From the NCBI RefSeq assembly GCF_029211125.1, contig NZ_JARGEN010000026.1, positions 1-64,000 of the forward strand: DNA of 64,000 nt, written 5' to 3'. How positions within the stretch are numbered: the first letter of the stretch is position 1; the number at the start of each line of letters is the position of its first letter. This document shows, in pieces, positions 57,569 to 64,000 of the stretch. The position numbers and the translations under genes are program-made. A model generated the notes under the pieces. It was not told the DNA's origin. It made no database searches and saw only the letters and a program-made list of their open reading frames with translations. The DNA comes from Curvibacter soli. Lineage in GTDB: Bacteria; Pseudomonadota; Gammaproteobacteria; Burkholderiales; Burkholderiaceae_C.

Positions 57569-59029
57569 TCAGGCCGTGCCGCCGACGGTCAGGCCGTCGA
57601 TGCGCATCGTGGGCTGGCCCACACCCACCGGCACGCTCTGGCCTTCCTTGCCGCAGGTGCCCACGCCGCTGTCGAGCCTCATGTCGTTGCCGATCATGGT
57701 GACGCGCTTGAGGCAATCGGGGCCGCTGCCCACGATGGTCGCGCCCTTGACCGGGTAGAGAATCTTGCCGTTCTCCACCCAGTACGCCTCGCTCGCCGTG
57801 AAGACGAACTTGCCGGAGGTGATGTCCACCTGCCCGCCGCCAAAGTTGGTGGCATACAGGCCCTTCTTGATGCTGGCGACAATCTCTGCCGGCTCCTTGT
57901 CGCCGCCCAGCATGTAGGTGTTGGTCATGCGCGGCATGGGCACGTGGGCGTAGCTTTCGCGCCGGCCGTTGCCCGTGGGCGCCACGCCCATGAGGCGCGC
58001 GTTCAGCGCGTCCTGGATGTAGCCCTTCAAGATGCCGTCCTCGATCAGCACATTGCGCTGGCTGGCGTGGCCCTCGTCGTCCACATTGAGCGAGCCGCGC
58101 CGGTCGGCGATGGTGCCGTCATCGAGCACCGTGACGCCCTTGGCCGCCACGCGCTGGCCGATGCGGCCACTGAAGGCGCTCGAGCCCTTGCGGTTGAAAT
58201 CCCCCTCCAGCCCATGGCCGATGGCCTCGTGCAGCAGGATGCCGGGCCAGCCCGGGCCCAGAACCACCGTCATCTCGCCCGCAGGGGCGGGGCGCGACTC
58301 CAGATTGACCAGCGCCGCGTTCACCGCCTCGTCCACATACCGGGCAATCTGCGCATCGTCGAAATATGCCAGGCCGAAGCGCCCGCCGCCACCGGCCGAG
58401 CCCATTTCACGGCGGCCATTGTGCTCGGCGATCACCGTGACCGACAGCCGCACCAGCGGCCGCACATCCGCCGCCAGCGTGCCGTCCGCACGGGCCACCA
58501 GCACCACGTCGTATTCGCTGGCCAGCCCGGCCATGACCTGCGACACGCGCGGGTCCTTGGCGCGGGCCAGTTGTTCCACGCGGCCCAGCAGGGCGATCTT
58601 CCCGGCGCTGCCCAGCGACGCGATCGGGTCCACGCCGGGGTAGAGCGAACGCCCCTTCGCTATCTTTCTAGGAGCTACCCGCGCTTTACCGGCGCCCGCC
58701 GTGGCCGAAATGGACCGCACCGTGCGGGCTGCGTCGAGCAGCGAGCCCCAGGAGATGTCGTCGGAATAGGCGAACGCCGTCTTCTCGCCCGCCACGGCGC
58801 GCACGCCCACGCCCTGGTCGATGCTGAAGCTGCCGGTCTTGACGATGCCCTCCTCCAGGCTCCAGCCTTCGCTGCGGGTGTACTGGAAGTACAGGTCCGC
58901 GTCGTCCACGCGGTGGGCGCGGATTTCGGCCAGGGCGCGGGCCAGGTGGGTTTCGTCCAGCCCGAAGGGCTCCAGCAGCAGTTGGCGGGCCGTGGCCAGG
59001 CGTTCGATGGTGGGTTCGCGGGAGATCAT
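57569..59029 (-). CDS. tldD: Metalloprotease TldD
   Basis: TldD works with TldE/PmbA in processing small modified peptides and antitoxins. The 486-residue protein has the zinc motif HEAIGH in ILLHEAIGHGLEGDFNRKG, the NVDDEGHASQRNVLIEDG block and the C-terminal GTCGKEGQSVPVGVGQP. Residues of the segment ARVAPRKIAKG (near 115-125) are encoded by DNA resembling repeat D. The partner pmbA is not in the window. The gene begins 42 bases after rodA ends. Confidence 0.95.
   Translation of the reverse strand: MISREPTIERLATARQLLLEPFGLDETHLARALAEIRAHRVDDADLYFQYTRSEGWSLEEGIVKTGSFSIDQGVGVRAVAGEKTAFAYSDDISWGSLLDAARTVRSISATAGAGKARVAPRKIAKGRSLYPGVDPIASLGSAGKIALLGRVEQLARAKDPRVSQVMAGLASEYDVVLVARADGTLAADVRPLVRLSVTVIAEHNGRREMGSAGGGGRFGLAYFDDAQIARYVDEAVNAALVNLESRPAPAGEMTVVLGPGWPGILLHEAIGHGLEGDFNRKGSSAFSGRIGQRVAAKGVTVLDDGTIADRRGSLNVDDEGHASQRNVLIEDGILKGYIQDALNARLMGVAPTGNGRRESYAHVPMPRMTNTYMLGGDKEPAEIVASIKKGLYATNFGGGQVDITSGKFVFTASEAYWVENGKILYPVKGATIVGSGPDCLKRVTMIGNDMRLDSGVGTCGKEGQSVPVGVGQPTMRIDGLTVGGTA
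58659..58690 (-). repeat. Possible partial repeat D inside tldD
   Basis: The plus strand reads GCTATC-TTTCTAGG-AGCTAC followed by CCGCGCTTTA, comparable to the first half of D1 (GCTAT-N7-ATAGC, then GCGCTTT). It is in frame and the tldD reading continues. The match is short and less sure than the others. Confidence 0.4.
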
Positions 59030-59071
59030 CAGGCCATTGTAGGCACCGCGCGAATCCGGCGCTGGCCGGGG

Positions 59072-60226
59072 TCAGGTCTGCATCAGCCGCCGCGACCGCG
59101 CCACCGACATCAGGATGCCCAGCCCCATGCCCAGCGTCACCATGGCCGTGCCGCCATAGCTCACGAAAGGCAGCGGCACGCCCACCACGGGCAGGATGCC
59201 ACTCACCATGCCCATGTTCACGAAGGCGTAGGTGAAGAAGATCATCGTCACGGCCCCAGCCAGCAGCCGGGCGAACAGGGTCGGGGCGTTCAGGGCTATC
59301 AGCAGGCCGCGCAGGATCAGCAGCGCGAAGCCCGCCATCAGCAGCAGGTTGCCCGCCAGGCCGAACTCCTCGGAATAGGCGGCGAAGATGAAGTCCGTGG
59401 TGCGCTCGGGAATGAACTCCAGGTGGGTCTGCGTGCCCTCCATGAAGCCCTTGCCCCAGAAGCCGCCCGAGCCGATGGCGATCATGCCCTGGATGATGTG
59501 GAAGCCCCGGCCCAGCGGGTCCTTCGACGGGTCCAGCAGCGTGCAGATGCGCTGCTGCTGGTAGTCGTGCAGCACGGGCCAGCGCATGCCCTCGGCGCAG
59601 AGCTGTGGCTCGTACCAGATGACCAGCCCCACCACCACCGCGCCCACCAGCACCGGTGGCAGCACCAGGCGCCAGCCCAGGCCGGCGAAGAAGATCACCG
59701 ACAGGCCCGCGGCCAGCACCAGCAGCGACGTACCCAGGTCGGGCTGCTTCATGATGAGCCCCACGGGCAGCGCCAGCAGCAGGCCCGCGGCGATGAAATC
59801 CACCGCCCGCAACTGCCCCTCGCGGCGCTGGAACCACCAGGCCAGCATCAGCGGCATGGCGATCTTGAGGATTTCGCTGGGCTGTATCACCAGCCCCAGG
59901 TTGATCCAGCGCTGCGCGCCCTTCTTGGTGATGCCGAACAGCGCCACCGCCACCAGCAGCGCCACGCCCAGTGTGTAGAGCGGCACGGCGAAGGCCATCA
60001 GGCGCTGCGGCGGCACCTGCGCCACCACGAACATGATGGCCACGGCCAGCAGCATGTTGCGGCCGTGGTCGTAGAAGCGCGAGCCGTGGTCATAGCCCGA
60101 CGAATACATGGTCACCAACCCCAGCGCGCACAGCAGCAGCACCGCGCACAGCAGCAGCCAGTCGAAACCCTGGAACAGCGGCAGCACCCGCCGCATCAGG
60201 GTGGGTTGGTCGAGAACGGCGGACAT
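59072..60226 (-). CDS. rodA: Rod shape-determining peptidoglycan polymerase RodA
   Basis: RodA is the SEDS glycosyltransferase of the elongation complex. The 384-residue protein has about ten membrane helices and the SEDS motifs: QPSEILKIAMPLMLAWW, KQPDLGTSLL (with the catalytic Asp in a periplasmic loop nearby), and the FIPERTTDFIFAAYSEEFG block. The C-terminal FVSYGGTAMVTLGMGLGILMS is typical. Its PBP2 partner is presumably upstream outside this strand run; the next gene is divergent. Confidence 0.95.
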   Translation of the reverse strand: MSAVLDQPTLMRRVLPLFQGFDWLLLCAVLLLCALGLVTMYSSGYDHGSRFYDHGRNMLLAVAIMFVVAQVPPQRLMAFAVPLYTLGVALLVAVALFGITKKGAQRWINLGLVIQPSEILKIAMPLMLAWWFQRREGQLRAVDFIAAGLLLALPVGLIMKQPDLGTSLLVLAAGLSVIFFAGLGWRLVLPPVLVGAVVVGLVIWYEPQLCAEGMRWPVLHDYQQQRICTLLDPSKDPLGRGFHIIQGMIAIGSGGFWGKGFMEGTQTHLEFIPERTTDFIFAAYSEEFGLAGNLLLMAGFALLILRGLLIALNAPTLFARLLAGAVTMIFFTYAFVNMGMVSGILPVVGVPLPFVSYGGTAMVTLGMGLGILMSVARSRRLMQT

Positions 60227-60268
60227 GGCCTGCGATTATCGCGCCCGCTTGCCGCTACCATCGGCCCC

Positions 60269-60859
60269 ATGACCCTGCCCGCCACCCACCTGCTCTACCT
60301 GCACGGCTTCCGCTCCTCGCCGCAATCGATGAAGGCGCGCAAGATGGCCGCCCGCGTGGCGCGCGACCACCCCGGCGTGCAGTGGTGGTGCCCGCAACTG
60401 CCGCCCTCGCCGCGCGCGGCCATCGACCTGGTGCAGGCGGGCATCGCCGGCTGGCCGCACGAGCGCATGGCGGTGGTCGGCTCCTCGCTCGGCGGCTTCT
60501 ACGCCACCTGGGTGGCCGCGCACACGGGCTGCCGCGCGGTGCTGCTGAACCCCGCCGTGGACCCGGCGCGCGACCTGCGGAGCCACATCGGCGAGCAGAC
60601 GGCGTGGCACGACCCGAATGAACGCTTTTTCTTCCTGCCCGAGTACGTGGACGAACTGCGCGCCCTCGAATGTCCTGGCCAGCCACCCCCGCAGCAGGTG
60701 TTCGCCATCGTCGCCAAGGGCGACGAGGTGCTGGACTGGCGCGAGATGACCGCGCGCTACCCCGGCGCGCGCATCGCGCTGCTCGAAGGCGGCGACCACG
60801 CGATCAGCGACTTCGACGCGCACATCGATGCGGTGATGCGCTTCCTGCGCCTGGCCTGA
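60269..60859 (+). CDS. YqiA/YcfP-type alpha/beta-hydrolase esterase
   Basis: The 196-residue protein has LLYLHGFRSSPQSMKA near the N-terminus, the nucleophile Ser73 in VVGSSLGGFYATWVA, and the acid-His pair in VAKGDEVLDWREM and EGGDHAISDF. These match the UPF0227/YqiA esterase family. Physiological substrate is unknown. It is divergent from rodA by 42 bases and followed by RNase II. Confidence 0.9.
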   Translation: MTLPATHLLYLHGFRSSPQSMKARKMAARVARDHPGVQWWCPQLPPSPRAAIDLVQAGIAGWPHERMAVVGSSLGGFYATWVAAHTGCRAVLLNPAVDPARDLRSHIGEQTAWHDPNERFFFLPEYVDELRALECPGQPPPQQVFAIVAKGDEVLDWREMTARYPGARIALLEGGDHAISDFDAHIDAVMRFLRLA

Positions 60860-60903
60860 CCCCGCCGCGGGCGGGCGCCGCCCCCATGGGAGAATCGCGC
60901 CCC

Positions 60904-62997
60904 ATGTACGCACTGTTCGAAGAAGCCGGCAAGTTCCTCGCCGGACGCATCCTGTCCGAAGCCGAAAGCTCGGCCCAGATCGAGCTCGACTCGGGCAAGC
61001 GGGTCAAGGTCAAGGCCGCCAACGTCCTGCTGAAGTTCGACAAGCCCGCGCCCGCCGAGTTGCTGGCGCAAGCGCAGGCCCTCAGCCCGTCCATCGAGCT
61101 GGACCTGGCCTGGGAATTCGCGCCCGAGGAGGAATTCGGCTTCGCCGACCTGGCGCGAGACTACTTCAGCGCCAGCGCCCCGCTGGAGCAGCAGACGGCC
61201 ATGCTGCTGCGGCTGTTCGAAGCGCCGCACTACTTCCGCCGCGCCGGCAAGGGCCGCTTCAGGAAGGCGCCGGCCGAAATCGTGCAGCAGGCGCTGGCGG
61301 CCATCGAGAAGAAGAAGCTGCTGCTCCAGCAGATCGCCGACTGGGCCGCGGAGCTGGGCCGGGGCGTCTGCCCGCAGCCCATCCGCGAGCATCTCTACAA
61401 GATCCTGTTCAAGCCCGACAAGAACGCGCCCGAATACAAGGCCGTAGTGGAAGCCAGCCGCGCCACGCAGACCGCCCCGCTCGCGCTACTGCAGAAGGCC
61501 GGCGCCATCGACTCGCCCTACCAGTTCCACTGGAAGCGCTTCCTGTTCGACAACTTCCCCAAGGGCACCGCCTTCCCGCCGCTGGCCGCGCCGGACATTG
61601 CCGACGACCTGCCGCTGGCCGAGGGCGTGCAGGCCTATTCCATCGACGACTCGCAGACCACCGAGATCGACGACGCGCTCTCGCTGCAGGGCCTGGGCAC
61701 CGGCACCGTGGTGCTGGGCGTGCACATCGCGGCCCCGGGGCTGGCGATCGCGCCCGGCGACGCGCTCGACGCCGTGGCGCGCCAGCGCCTGTCCACCGTC
61801 TACATGCCGGGCTACAAGATCACCATGCTGCCCGACGAGGTGGTGCAGAGCTACACCCTGGGCGAAGGCCAGGCCCGCCCGGCGCTTTCGCTGTACGTGT
61901 CGATCGACGAGGCCACGCTGGAAGTTCGCGGCAGCGAAACCCGGCTGGAGCGCGTGCCCATCGCCGCCAACCTGCGCCACGACCAGCTCGACGGCGTGGT
62001 CACCGAGGCCTGGCTGGACGACCCTGGTTTCGAGCATCAAAACGAGCCCCAGCGCTTGTCCAACCTGCGCGGGCAGCTATCATTTCTATACCGCCTGGCG
62101 CGTGCGCTGAAGGCCCGGCGCGAAGCGGTGCGCGGCAAGCCCGAGACCTTCAACCGGCCCGACTACAACTTCCGCCTGCTTGGCAACAGCGGGGCCGAAC
62201 CCACGGGCAGCGAGCAAGTGGAGATCGCCGTGCGCCAGCGCGGCGCGCCGCTGGATCTGATCGTGGCCGAAGCCATGATCCTCGCCAACAGCACCTGGGG
62301 CCAGTGGCTGGGCGCGCTGGGCGTGCCCGGCATCTACCGCAGCCAGGCCAGCCTGGCGCCGGGCGTGAAGGTGCGCATGGGCACCAAGGCGCTGCCGCAC
62401 GCGGGCATCGGCGTGCCCAGCTATGCCTGGAGCACCTCGCCGCTGCGCCGCTACGTGGACCTGGTGAACCAGTGGCAGATCATCGCCTGCGTGCGCCACG
62501 GCAAGGCCGCCGCGCTGGCCGCGCCGTTCAAGCCGAAGGACGCCAACCTGTTCGCCATCATCAGCGCCTTCGACGCCGCCTACACCACCTACAACGGCTA
62601 CCAGGCCGGCATGGAGCGCTTCTGGACGCTGCAGTACCTGCGCCAGCACGGCATCGCCGAGCTGACGGCCACGGTGTTCAAGGAAGGCCCGGGCGGCAGC
62701 TTCCTGGTGCGCGCCGACGCCCTGCCGCTGGTGCTGCCCGTGCTGGGCGCGCAGAACCTGCCGCGCGGCGCCCATGTGCGCGTGAAGCTCGGCGGCATCG
62801 ACGACATCGCCCTAGACGTGCACGGCACGCTGCTGGAGCGGCTCGACGACACGCCCGCCGCCACCGGCGCGCCCGAGGAAGACGGCGCCGACGACGAGCC
62901 CGTGGCCGGCCCGCTGGCGATCGCCGTGGATGTCACCGAAGCCGAGGGCGCAACCGGCGCGGCCAGCGCCGCCAGCCCCGATAATCCGGCCCCGTGA
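60904..62997 (+). CDS. rnb: RNase II family exoribonuclease
   Basis: The 697-residue protein degrades RNA 3' to 5'. It has the RNB signature with metal-binding acids in SIDDSQTTEIDDALSLQ (about 246-262), VYMPGYKITMLPDEVVQ, and the RRYVDLVNQWQ segment. The N-terminal cold-shock-like part is reduced and the C-terminal S1 domain is followed by an acidic tail. Within it, HQNEPQRLSNLRGQLSFLY (near 379-397) is encoded by a family D repeat. It is a divergent RNase II branch common in betaproteobacteria. Its stop overlaps the TonB-family start (GTGA). Confidence 0.9.
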   Translation: MYALFEEAGKFLAGRILSEAESSAQIELDSGKRVKVKAANVLLKFDKPAPAELLAQAQALSPSIELDLAWEFAPEEEFGFADLARDYFSASAPLEQQTAMLLRLFEAPHYFRRAGKGRFRKAPAEIVQQALAAIEKKKLLLQQIADWAAELGRGVCPQPIREHLYKILFKPDKNAPEYKAVVEASRATQTAPLALLQKAGAIDSPYQFHWKRFLFDNFPKGTAFPPLAAPDIADDLPLAEGVQAYSIDDSQTTEIDDALSLQGLGTGTVVLGVHIAAPGLAIAPGDALDAVARQRLSTVYMPGYKITMLPDEVVQSYTLGEGQARPALSLYVSIDEATLEVRGSETRLERVPIAANLRHDQLDGVVTEAWLDDPGFEHQNEPQRLSNLRGQLSFLYRLARALKARREAVRGKPETFNRPDYNFRLLGNSGAEPTGSEQVEIAVRQRGAPLDLIVAEAMILANSTWGQWLGALGVPGIYRSQASLAPGVKVRMGTKALPHAGIGVPSYAWSTSPLRRYVDLVNQWQIIACVRHGKAAALAAPFKPKDANLFAIISAFDAAYTTYNGYQAGMERFWTLQYLRQHGIAELTATVFKEGPGGSFLVRADALPLVLPVLGAQNLPRGAHVRVKLGGIDDIALDVHGTLLERLDDTPAATGAPEEDGADDEPVAGPLAIAVDVTEAEGATGAASAASPDNPAP
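62032..62092 (+). repeat. Repeat family D, copy 5, in frame inside the RNase II gene
   Basis: GAGCATCAAAACGAGCCCCA, GCGCTTGTCC, a GC-rich spacer with CTGCGCGGGC, then AGCTATCATTTCTATAC. Block order and spacing are those of intergenic copies D2 and D3. It is translated without a frame change. Confidence 0.65.
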
Positions 62998-63854
62998 ACC
63001 TGCGCGCCGCCTTCCGCTCCCTCAGCACCCTGCAGATCGCGCTGGGCGCCTCCATCGCCGTGCACGCGGCGCTGTTCACGGTGCGCATCGCCAACCCCGA
63101 GGCGTTCAACCGCGTGTTCCAGGACACGCCGCTGGAGGTGATCCTGGTCAACGCCCAGTCCACCGCCGTGCCCGACCAGGCCCAGGCCATCGCCCAGGCC
63201 TCGCACGCGGGCGGTGGCGAGGCCGCGCAAGGCCGCGCCAGCAGCCCGCTGCCGTACTCGGCGCTGACCACCATCGGCGACAGCTTCGAGGAGGCCCAGC
63301 GCAAGGTCGATGCCATGCAGGAGCAGCAGGCCCAGCTCCTGACCCAGTTGCGCGAGCAGGTCGCCGCCCTGCCCCAGCCCGACCAGCGCCTGGCCGGCGA
63401 GGTGCGCGAGCAGGCCGCGCAGGAGGAGAAGCGGCGCCAGTTGCTCAAGCTGCTGGCCGAGATCGAGCGCCGCATCAACGAGGAGAACGCCCGCCCCAAG
63501 AAGCGCTACATCAGCCCCGCCACGCGCGAGGAGGTGTACGCCATCTACTACGACAACCTGCGCCGCAAGGTGGAGGACAAGGGCACGGAAAACTTCCCCC
63601 AGCAAGGCGGCAAGAAGCTCTACGGCGAACTCATCATGACCATCACCGTCAACCACGACGGGCGCGTGCTCGAAACCCATGTGGAGCAGGGCTCGGGCAA
63701 CGCCGCGCTGGACCGCCGCGCCCAGGCCATCGCCCGCGCCGCGGGGCCGTTCGGCGCGTTCGACGCCACCATGCGCAGGCGCGCCGACCAGATCGTGGTG
63801 GTATCGCGCTTTCGCTTCACGCGCGACGAAACCCTGGAAACGACAGTCCGATGA
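62994..63854 (+). CDS. TonB family energy-transducing protein
   Basis: The 286-residue protein has an N-terminal membrane helix (TLQIALGASIAVHAALFTVRI), a long helical, Gln/Glu/Arg-rich periplasmic region (about 95-165, coiled coil) and a C-terminal TonB fold (YGELIMTITVNHDGRVLETHVEQGSG). The usual Pro-Lys spacer is absent, so it is not a classical TonB; it may be a TonB-like or TolA-like adaptor. The start is GTG at 62994, overlapping the RNase stop (GTGA). It is next to aroE. Confidence 0.82.
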   Translation: MNLRAAFRSLSTLQIALGASIAVHAALFTVRIANPEAFNRVFQDTPLEVILVNAQSTAVPDQAQAIAQASHAGGGEAAQGRASSPLPYSALTTIGDSFEEAQRKVDAMQEQQAQLLTQLREQVAALPQPDQRLAGEVREQAAQEEKRRQLLKLLAEIERRINEENARPKKRYISPATREEVYAIYYDNLRRKVEDKGTENFPQQGGKKLYGELIMTITVNHDGRVLETHVEQGSGNAALDRRAQAIARAAGPFGAFDATMRRRADQIVVVSRFRFTRDETLETTVR

Positions 63855-63856
63855 TG

Positions 63857-63908
63857 GCCCCCCCGTTGCCCGCACACTTCGTGCAGCCGCCTCCCCCCTC
63901 CAGGGGCA
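63857..63908 (+). repeat. Possible repeat family C relative between the TonB-family gene and aroE
   Basis: CCCCCCCGTTGCCCGCACACTT is followed by GCAGCCGCCTCCCCCCTCCAGGGGC. The left part resembles C1 but the CTTGGGGCGGCCCGGCGGC end is missing. The hairpin CCCCT-CC-AGGGG at the end may act as a weak stem. Confidence 0.4.
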
Positions 63909-63917
63909 GGTAGCACC

Positions 63918-63935
63918 ATGAAATCGCCGCGATGA
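63918..63935 (+). other. Five-codon frame overlapping the aroE start
   Basis: ATG AAA TCG CCG CGA TGA encodes M-K-S-P-R, and its stop overlaps the aroE ATG (ATGA). It could couple initiation at aroE to upstream ribosome flow, or be chance. GGGGCAGG lies upstream as a possible ribosome binding site. Confidence 0.25.
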
Positions 63936-64000
63936 CCTTGTCCACCGCTCCCGACCGCTACTGCGTCATGGGCAACCCCGTGGAGCACAGCCGCTCGCCG
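63932..64000 (+). CDS. aroE: Shikimate dehydrogenase AroE, N-terminus only (cut by the window edge)
   Basis: The first 23 residues, MTLSTAPDRYCVMGNPVEHS plus RSP, contain the shikimate-binding GNPVEHSRSP motif. AroE reduces 3-dehydroshikimate with NADPH, the fourth step after DAHP synthase (aroG in this window). The rest lies beyond 64000. Confidence 0.92.
   Translation, partial: MTLSTAPDRYCVMGNPVEHSRSP

Noticed and set aside
56900-60859. A continuous plus-strand frame of about 1300 codons
   Set aside because: Its first 3.3 kb is antisense to tldD and rodA and low-complexity (Arg, His, Gln, Gly), a result of high GC. Only the last 196 codons, from 60269, are a real gene.

Overview
The window is chromosomal DNA of a high-GC betaproteobacterium. 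Gene content and order point to Burkholderiales, most likely Comamonadaceae (Acidovorax, Alicycliphilus, Diaphorobacter or Comamonas type). The evidence is the long minus-strand series mlaFED-mlaA-mlaC-mlaB / ABC exporter / ibaG / murA / hisGDCBHAFIE / hinT / tatABC, the pilS-pilR-ampD block, the RNase II - TonB - aroE series, and several short dispersed repeat families. There is no transposase gene, prophage, rRNA operon or CRISPR array. One tRNA (Met, CAT) is present. The right edge cuts into aroE.

Layout. 1-4.1 kb (+): a Tat-exported phosphoesterase-like lipoprotein, a DegS/HtrA protease, a short His-rich membrane protein and a cytochrome b561. 4.2-21.0 kb (-): an almost unbroken run of 25 genes, many with ATGA overlaps, for outer-membrane lipid transport, peptidoglycan precursor synthesis, histidine synthesis and Tat export. 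21.1-26.6 kb: a MOSC protein, a UbiH-type monooxygenase, a DsbC-type isomerase, an M61 peptidase and an enoyl-CoA hydratase. 26.6-27.2 kb: tRNA-Met, its terminator and two repeats. 27.2-34.8 kb (+): miaB, the kinase / lipoprotein / sigma54-regulator trio glrK-qseG-glrR (QseEGF type), and opgH. 35.2-41.4 kb: ffh (-), then ccsA-like, PP0621, pilS, pilR and ampD (+). 41.4-46.6 kb (+): NrdR-type operators, nrdA, nrdB and a histone-H1-like protein. 46.7-53.2 kb (-): PfkB kinase, DUF3426 protein, prmA, accC, accB, TlpA-type thioredoxin and a conserved protein. 53.4-54.8 kb (+): mpl. 55.2-60.2 kb (-): a small protein, aroG with an attenuator, an unknown protein, tldD and rodA. 60.3-64.0 kb (+): an esterase, RNase II, a TonB-family protein and the start of aroE.

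Regulation is the most interesting part. (1) aroG is preceded by a 25-codon leader peptide with seven consecutive aromatic codons (F-Y-F-Y-F-W-F), then a strong terminator and a possible antiterminator: an aromatic amino acid attenuator. (2) The glrK-qseG-glrR cluster is followed by opgH, whose upstream region holds a TGTC-N10-GACA site, the motif known for enterobacterial GlrR, and a near-consensus sigma54 promoter. This suggests a GlrR-sigma54-osmoregulated-glucan circuit. (3) The 5' end of accC is present three times in exact 109-bp tandem steps, giving two 38-codon mini-ORFs that copy the first residues of biotin carboxylase and overlap the next start codon. (4) nrdA has two NrdR boxes 32 bp apart, one over the -10.

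Four dispersed repeat families shape the intergenic DNA and some genes. A (2 copies) and B (3 copies) look like small non-autonomous transposable elements with terminal inverted repeats and target duplications. C and D are short GC-rich or palindromic repeats. D elements appear to supply the start codons of hisH and hisD and run in frame inside tldD and RNase II. A C element is inserted in frame in mpl. All functions are inferred by reading the sequence; no database search was run.
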